From NCBI GenBank assembly GCA_934631995.1, contig CAKTYF010000074.1, forward strand, positions 1 to 10,094: 10,094 bases of DNA. The letters are read 5' to 3'. This document shows positions 7,317 to 10,094 of this stretch, in pieces. The stretch comes from an uncultured Eggerthellaceae bacterium. Lineage in GTDB: Bacteria > Actinomycetota > Coriobacteriia > Coriobacteriales > Eggerthellaceae. Within the stretch, counting starts at the first letter, position 1. The number at the start of each line of letters is the position of its first letter. The position numbers were made by a program, and so were the translations under genes. The notes beneath the pieces were generated by a model. The model did no database searches. It had not been told where the DNA came from and worked only from the letters and a program-made list of their open reading frames with translations.

Positions 7317-7601
7317 TTTATCCTATGTGGCGAAGCTCGGGAAGGGAAAGACGCAATTTTTGCTGTGCGGTGCTCGTTGGGTGTTGACGGCGGAGGCGCT
7401 GATGGTGCGGGTGCGGCACGGTGCGCGCGTGGCGTTCGCCCCCTCGCCTTCGCAGCCGTTCGCTTGCGGCGACTGCGTGAGGCCTTGCTTCTTCCGCTGC
7501 TTTGCTGCTGGATTGATGCGGGTACGGTGGTCGCCCCTCTACGTACGTCCTTGATCCAAATCGGGATGAATTTGCTTCTCCTCCTGCATTGGCGGACCCC
7601 C
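7317..7601. other. Intergenic stretch upstream of the permease, no gene seen
   Basis: These 285 nt lie between the permease start and palindromic element A. Frames on both strands are open for some distance, but they have no ribosome binding site, no recognisable motif and a composition typical of GC-rich shadow frames. The permease promoter should lie here on the minus strand. A TAGGAT at 7323-7328 directly before its GTG could be a -10 box of a very short leader, but the same bases also serve as its AGGA ribosome binding site, so the two readings compete. Confidence 0.5.
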
Positions 7602-7818
7602 TTGTTGGAAAAGAGGGTGCAAATTCGGGCAAATCGACGATAATCGGTGGTCGGCGATTCGGCAGGGAGGCGTGCCTCAGTCGCGCAATTCTCTGACCTG
7701 GGGTTTTGCCAGAGCGTTTTTCTCGTTGCGTCCCGCATGCCGGAAAACGGCCCGATTTGCGCCCTGCGACCACCGATTATCGTGCGTTTGCCCGAATCCG
7801 GGGGCGTTTTCGCAACAA
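7602..7818. repeat. Palindromic element A: 52-bp imperfect inverted repeats around a 113-bp centre
   Basis: The left arm (7602-7653) and right arm (7767-7818) are inverted copies of each other, matching at 39 of 52 positions and at 27 of the 30 innermost. The outer end is TTGTTG / CAACAA. The centre (7654-7766) has a small stem near the midpoint (CTCTG 7691-7695 with CAGAG 7710-7714). It also holds an extra copy of the arm motif, GCCCGATTTGC (7750-7760). No protein gene is seen. The element sits between the divergently oriented permease and NifX-like genes. Element B, about 1 kb away, shares its outer end. Possible natures are a non-autonomous mobile element, a dispersed palindromic repeat or a structured RNA. 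Confidence 0.75.
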
Positions 7819-7872
7819 CCGCCTCTTCGCGATGCCACTGGCGATTACTGGAATTCCGTCTACGCCGCACCT

Positions 7873-7901
7873 TTGCGCTTTTCGCGCGACAGGAGTAATA
7901 T
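7873..7901 (+). promoter_or_regulatory. Sigma70-like promoter of the NifX-like gene
   Basis: A -35 box TTGCGC (7873-7878) and a -10 box TAATAT (7896-7901) are separated by exactly 17 nt. The start of transcription would be near 7908, giving a leader of about 35 nt that includes the ribosome binding site. The promoter begins 55 nt after the right end of palindromic element A. Confidence 0.65.
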
Positions 7902-7930
7902 AAACCCGTAAAAAATTTCGGAATTAAACC

Positions 7931-7937
7931 AAGGAGG
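7931..7937 (+). promoter_or_regulatory. Ribosome binding site of the NifX-like gene
   Basis: AAGGAGG, a consensus Shine-Dalgarno sequence with a 5-nt spacer to the ATG at 7943. It is the strongest ribosome binding site in the window and suggests a well-expressed small protein. Confidence 0.85.
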
Positions 7938-7942
7938 TTTTC

Positions 7943-8305
7943 ATGAAAGTTGCAGTACCTTGCGATACCCCGTTTGGCCTGAACGCTCAGCGCAGCGGCC
8001 ACTTCGGACATTGTGCGTTCTTTACGGTTGCCACCATCGAGGGCAACGAGGTAACCGACGTTCAGGTTGTGCCGAACGTTGATCACGATGAAGTTGGCTG
8101 CGGCGGCGTCATCGATTTCGCTTTGAGCCTGGGCATTGATGCCATTATCGCGGCGGGCATGGGCGTTCCGCCGTTCACGCGTTTCACGAACGGTGGCGTG
8201 AAGGTGTACCTGGAGCAGACACAGCCCATCGCTGGCGACGCTATCAAGGTGCTTATGGACGGCAAGGCGGTAGAAATGTCGCTTGATCAGGCGTGTTCTT
8301 ACTAG
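7943..8305 (+). CDS. Dinitrogenase iron-molybdenum cofactor biosynthesis (NifX/NafY-like) family protein
   Basis: A 120-residue single-domain cytoplasmic protein of the NifX/NafY/MTH1175-like family (DiNase FeMo-co fold). The family start MKVAVPCD, the motif RSGHFGHC (residues 17-24), VGCGG (51-55) followed by a hydrophobic strand, and IIAAGMGVPPFTRF (68-81) are all seen; Cys24 and Cys53 with His20 and His23 are candidate metal or cluster ligands. In nitrogen fixers such proteins carry FeMo-cofactor or precursors. Elsewhere, stand-alone members are small metal or iron-sulfur binding proteins of mostly unknown role. No nif or other cofactor gene is visible nearby, so nitrogen fixation is not implied. 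It has its own strong promoter and ribosome binding site and is probably monocistronic. The short C-terminus (EMSLDQACSY) ends with another cysteine. Family is secure; function is unknown. Confidence 0.9.
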   Translation: MKVAVPCDTPFGLNAQRSGHFGHCAFFTVATIEGNEVTDVQVVPNVDHDEVGCGGVIDFALSLGIDAIIAAGMGVPPFTRFTNGGVKVYLEQTQPIAGDAIKVLMDGKAVEMSLDQACSY

Positions 8306-8753
8306 GGGTGTAGTACGCTGATCGCGAGCGTTGCGGATGTTCGACTTTTTCGCGGATGCTTTGCTCGTGAGCAGTTTTAGCTTTTGCGTGTTGGCTTCGT
8401 GGGCGTATGGGTTCATGCTCCGATGCCTGCAAGCTGGACGTTTTTAGCTTTCTTTATGAGTTGGGCCGCTGTGTTTGCGAGCGGTGCTTTTCTTGGACTT
8501 CGAAAGGGAGGTTCGGGCAAGGCGTCGTTTGCGAACGCAGCGGTTTTTTGTTTTCCTTGCATTACGCTCTTCCCAAGAGAAGCCCTGATTATTTGCGTGC
8601 GATTGCTTTTCCGCTTCGCGCGGGCTCCTTAATCCCCTTGGCTTTGTTGAGTTCCATTCTGCCTTCTTTCTTTTTTGTCTTGGGCGGTTTTCTGTTTTCG
8701 ATTCGTCCACTTCACGTTTGCGCCGCCCCCGCTCTTTTCTGCCGTTTTGGGGA
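8306..8753. other. T-rich intergenic region, no gene identified
   Basis: About 450 nt between the NifX-like stop and palindromic element B. The plus strand is unusually rich in T, with repeated T runs (for example 8344-8350, 8543-8549 and around 8668-8677). Frames on both strands stay open in places and translate to hydrophobic or basic stretches that follow from this base bias. None has a ribosome binding site or a known motif. Short stems occur after the NifX-like stop (TACTA / TAGTA across 8301-8316) and at 8362-8373 followed by TTTT. They could end the NifX-like transcript but are weak. A small RNA cannot be excluded. Confidence 0.45.
8362..8378 (+). terminator. Weak candidate terminator of the NifX-like transcript
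   Basis: TGCT (8362-8365), CGTG loop, AGCA (8370-8373), then GTTTT, with more T-rich sequence after it. The stem is only 4 bp (extendable by imperfect pairs), so this is a tentative call based mainly on its position 57 nt after the stop codon. Confidence 0.25.
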
Positions 8754-8989
8754 CATGTTGTTGAATTTTGGGGCTGAAATTCGAAGTTGATGTAGGTTGG
8801 AAGTAGGTCAAAATTCATTTTTGGTCCGATGCTGCAATATGCTTCAACTGAGAATAACGTTGAACTGGGTATTTAGAAATGCGAATTTTCCGCAATCGGC
8901 GCGCTTGCTGAAAATGACTCGTTTCGCGCTTCCAACCTACTTCCAGCCTATCACAACTTCGAATTCGGGGGCATTTTTTCAACAACATG
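8754..8989. repeat. Palindromic element B: 55-bp imperfect inverted repeats around a 126-bp centre
   Basis: The left arm (8754-8808) and right arm (8935-8989) are inverted copies matching at 41 of 55 positions. They are arranged in blocks: CATGTTGTTGAA, then AATTCGAAGTTG, then TAGGYTGGAAGTAGGT, with diverged spacers of equal length between them. A small central stem (TTCAAC 8843-8848 with GTTGAA 8859-8864) lies near the midpoint. The outer 26 bp of the right arm match those of element A at 22 positions, so A and B belong to one family. The outermost CATG is present on both sides and could be part of the repeat or a 4-bp target duplication. The right end lies 56 nt before the C39 peptidase start. 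Confidence 0.75.
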
Positions 8990-9033
8990 CAGCTTTTTCT
9001 CATTTGCAAGCGGCGGTGCTGCTTGCCGTGTCG

Positions 9034-9039
9034 TATAGT
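9034..9039 (+). promoter_or_regulatory. -10 box consistent with a leaderless transcript of the C39 peptidase gene
   Basis: TATAGT ends 6 nt before the first ATG at 9046. This spacing places the transcription start on the A of the ATG, the arrangement of leaderless mRNAs that are common in actinobacteria. No Shine-Dalgarno sequence is present upstream of that ATG, and no clear -35 box is seen 17 nt upstream (CGGCGG). Confidence 0.5.
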
Positions 9040-9045
9040 GAGCGC

Positions 9046-10094
9046 ATGATGAACAGCGATAACAACAATAAGCGTCAGATTGAGGGGCAGCGAAGGGCGG
9101 CGCCTCGGAAGCGTGTTGCTTCGGAGCGCTCGGTTGGCGAGCGGCAAGACGCGGCGTGTCGTGGGGACATGGGGCAGCGCTCGAGGGTTGGGCGTCAAGA
9201 AGATACTCCGCCCCGTTCGGGAGTGGAACATCGACCTGGGGCCGCTTCGCGTCGTCTGGGGACGGGCTGCCGACCTGGGGAAATATCGCGCCCACCTGCG
9301 CAATGGGGCACGCGCCCGGCACCGCGCCCGGCACCGCGCCCTGCGGCGTCTGCAGCTCCCACGCGCTCCTCGGCGCGCCCGTCTGCACCTGCGTCGGGGG
9401 CATCACGCGGCGCCGAACGTCCATCTGCGCGCCCTTCTGCGCGCACCGTCTCGCGTGCTTCAGTGCCTGCGCGTTCTACTCGTTCATCTGCGGCGCGCCC
9501 ATCGGCACCTACGCTTTTCGGCTTTGACCTGCGGATTATCGGCGCGGTGCTTGTGGTTCTTGTTGTTGCAATCGTGCTGGTTGTGCGCGGATGCTCAGGT
9601 TCGGAGTCTTCATCGGGCGCATCAGCCCCGGCTGCTTCTGCAACGCCAGTGGTCGAGGAATCCCAAGTTGACATCGAAGCATACCGCGACCAGGTGTTTT
9701 CCTGGCTCGAGGACGATTACGCCGAAGCGTTGATGACCGCCGCCGAAACAGATGCGGACGCCGCGTGGATCGTCTCCCATATCGATTGCTACGCGGTGGA
9801 TGGCTCTTCGGTGCAATACAAGCTGCTGAAGCTGGCGGCGGTGGAGCCGCAGGCGCGCCTCTTCGTGCGAAATTGGCCCGACTGCTACCCCTCTGACCAG
9901 GCGGGATCGTGCTCGTCGGGGTGGGATGGCCGTGTGCCGCGCTTGTACCAGTGGGATGAGCGCTGGGGCTACACGCTTTATTGCAACACCACGTTTGCGC
10001 TTACGGGGTGCTGCCCCACGTCGCTGGCCATGGTGTACCAGGGGCTTACGGGTTCGTCCGACCGATCGCCCTATGACCTGGGCGTTTTGGCGGC
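9046..10094 (+). CDS. Membrane-anchored C39-like cysteine peptidase, N-terminal part (runs off the window)
   Basis: 349 complete codons are visible and the frame is open to the window end. Residues 1 to about 155 form a basic, low-complexity cytoplasmic region rich in Arg, Pro, Ala and Ser, with an RPAPRPAP repeat near 90-99. One membrane segment (about 162-181, IIGAVLVVLVVAIVLVV) follows. The rest should be outside the cell: a Ser/Ala linker, an acidic helical stretch (about 205-240), and then the start of a C39-like papain-fold domain (Peptidase_C39_2 type) at VPRLYQWDERWGY (297-309). The catalytic cysteine should be Cys322 in TGCCPTSLAMVYQGL (320-334); the family usually has GCGP, so Cys323 replaces a glycine. 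Catalytic His and Asp lie past the edge. By family such domains cleave peptides, but the substrate is unknown. The start at 9046 is chosen for the TATAGT box; ATG 9049 and a much later Met42 (9169) are alternatives. The membrane and C39 parts are secure, the N-terminal region less so. Confidence 0.82.
   Translation, partial: MMNSDNNNKRQIEGQRRAAPRKRVASERSVGERQDAACRGDMGQRSRVGRQEDTPPRSGVEHRPGAASRRLGTGCRPGEISRPPAQWGTRPAPRPAPRPAASAAPTRSSARPSAPASGASRGAERPSARPSARTVSRASVPARSTRSSAARPSAPTLFGFDLRIIGAVLVVLVVAIVLVVRGCSGSESSSGASAPAASATPVVEESQVDIEAYRDQVFSWLEDDYAEALMTAAETDADAAWIVSHIDCYAVDGSSVQYKLLKLAAVEPQARLFVRNWPDCYPSDQAGSCSSGWDGRVPRLYQWDERWGYTLYCNTTFALTGCCPTSLAMVYQGLTGSSDRSPYDLGVLA
9311..9346 (+). repeat. 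12-bp tandem repeat in the C39 peptidase N-terminal region
   Basis: CGCGCCCGGCAC occurs twice in a row (9311-9322, 9323-9334), followed by a third partial copy (9335-9341 identical). It keeps the frame and encodes Arg-Pro-Ala-Pro units in the cytoplasmic tail. Confidence 0.8.

Noticed and set aside
7318..7773. 151-codon minus-strand open frame covering half of element A
   Set aside because: The apparent repeated peptide (RPPIIV-LPE, read on opposite strands of the two arms) is explained by the inverted repeat, not by a protein.
7274..8416. 380-codon minus-strand open frame spanning element A and the NifX-like gene
   Set aside because: It runs antisense through a clear NifX-family gene and through a palindrome, has a basic low-complexity translation and no ribosome binding site.
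8384..8790. Hydrophobic plus-strand frames in the T-rich region that look like a small membrane protein
   Set aside because: Hydrophobic residues follow automatically from T-rich codons. There is no ribosome binding site and no conserved motif, and two different frames look equally hydrophobic.
7602..8989. CRISPR array or integron-type attachment sites formed by the repeats
   Set aside because: Only two inverted-repeat elements of unequal sequence are present, with no regular direct repeats or spacers and no cas or integrase gene.
7602..8989. Composite transposon made of elements A and B carrying the NifX-like gene
   Set aside because: Neither element encodes a transposase, and the NifX-like gene has ordinary composition and its own promoter. 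Two flanking copies alone do not show joint mobility.
8951..9424. 157-codon minus-strand open frame over the C39 gene start and element B
   Set aside because: It is Pro/Ala-rich without a domain. The plus-strand frame continues unbroken into a membrane segment and a C39 domain, which settles the coding strand.
1..10094. tRNA, rRNA or tmRNA genes
   Set aside because: No cloverleaf with a T-loop GTTCRA motif, and no conserved rRNA or tmRNA segment, was recognised on either strand by eye.

Overview
The window looks like a chromosomal segment of a Coriobacteriia-type actinobacterium (Eggerthellales or a relative). The main reason is the minus-strand cluster FhaA - FhaB - PstP - RodA/PbpA - Ser/Thr kinase, the conserved actinobacterial cell-envelope signalling cluster, in the same gene order as in Mycobacterium apart from the fusion described below. 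Moderately high GC content and a C39-type exported peptidase of a kind I associate with gut Coriobacteriia also fit. The genus cannot be fixed from sequence reading alone.

Layout. (1) 1-6168, minus strand: a compact operon read from right to left. It runs fhaA (6168-4978), fhaB (4965-4552), pstP (4552-3299), a single 918-codon gene fusing a RodA/FtsW-type SEDS glycosyltransferase to a PbpA-type class B transpeptidase (3290-534), and the N-terminal 163 residues of a PknB-like kinase (490 to beyond the window edge). Gaps are 12, -1, 8 and 43 nt, so the genes are probably co-transcribed and partly translationally coupled. (2) 6169-6497: AT-rich leader of that operon, then a GC-rich stretch with a perfect hairpin. 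(3) 7316-6498, minus: TauE/SafE (YfcA-like) permease. (4) 7317-7942: 626 nt without a gene, holding a 217-bp imperfect palindrome (element A) and a sigma70-like promoter. (5) 7943-8305, plus: small NifX/NafY-family protein. (6) 8306-9045: 740 nt without a gene, T-rich, ending in a second 236-bp palindrome (element B) related to A at its ends. (7) 9046 to the window end, plus: start of a membrane-anchored C39-like peptidase, probably translated from a leaderless mRNA.

How the genes work together. The kinase adds phosphate to threonines, PstP removes it, and FhaA and FhaB carry phosphothreonine-reading FHA domains. The fused SEDS-PBP enzyme would polymerise and crosslink peptidoglycan, probably under this signalling circuit. 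The rest of the window (permease, NifX-like protein, C39 peptidase) has no clear link to the operon.

The two points most worth attention are the in-frame SEDS-transpeptidase fusion and the pair of related palindromic intergenic elements, each lying just upstream of a plus-strand gene start.
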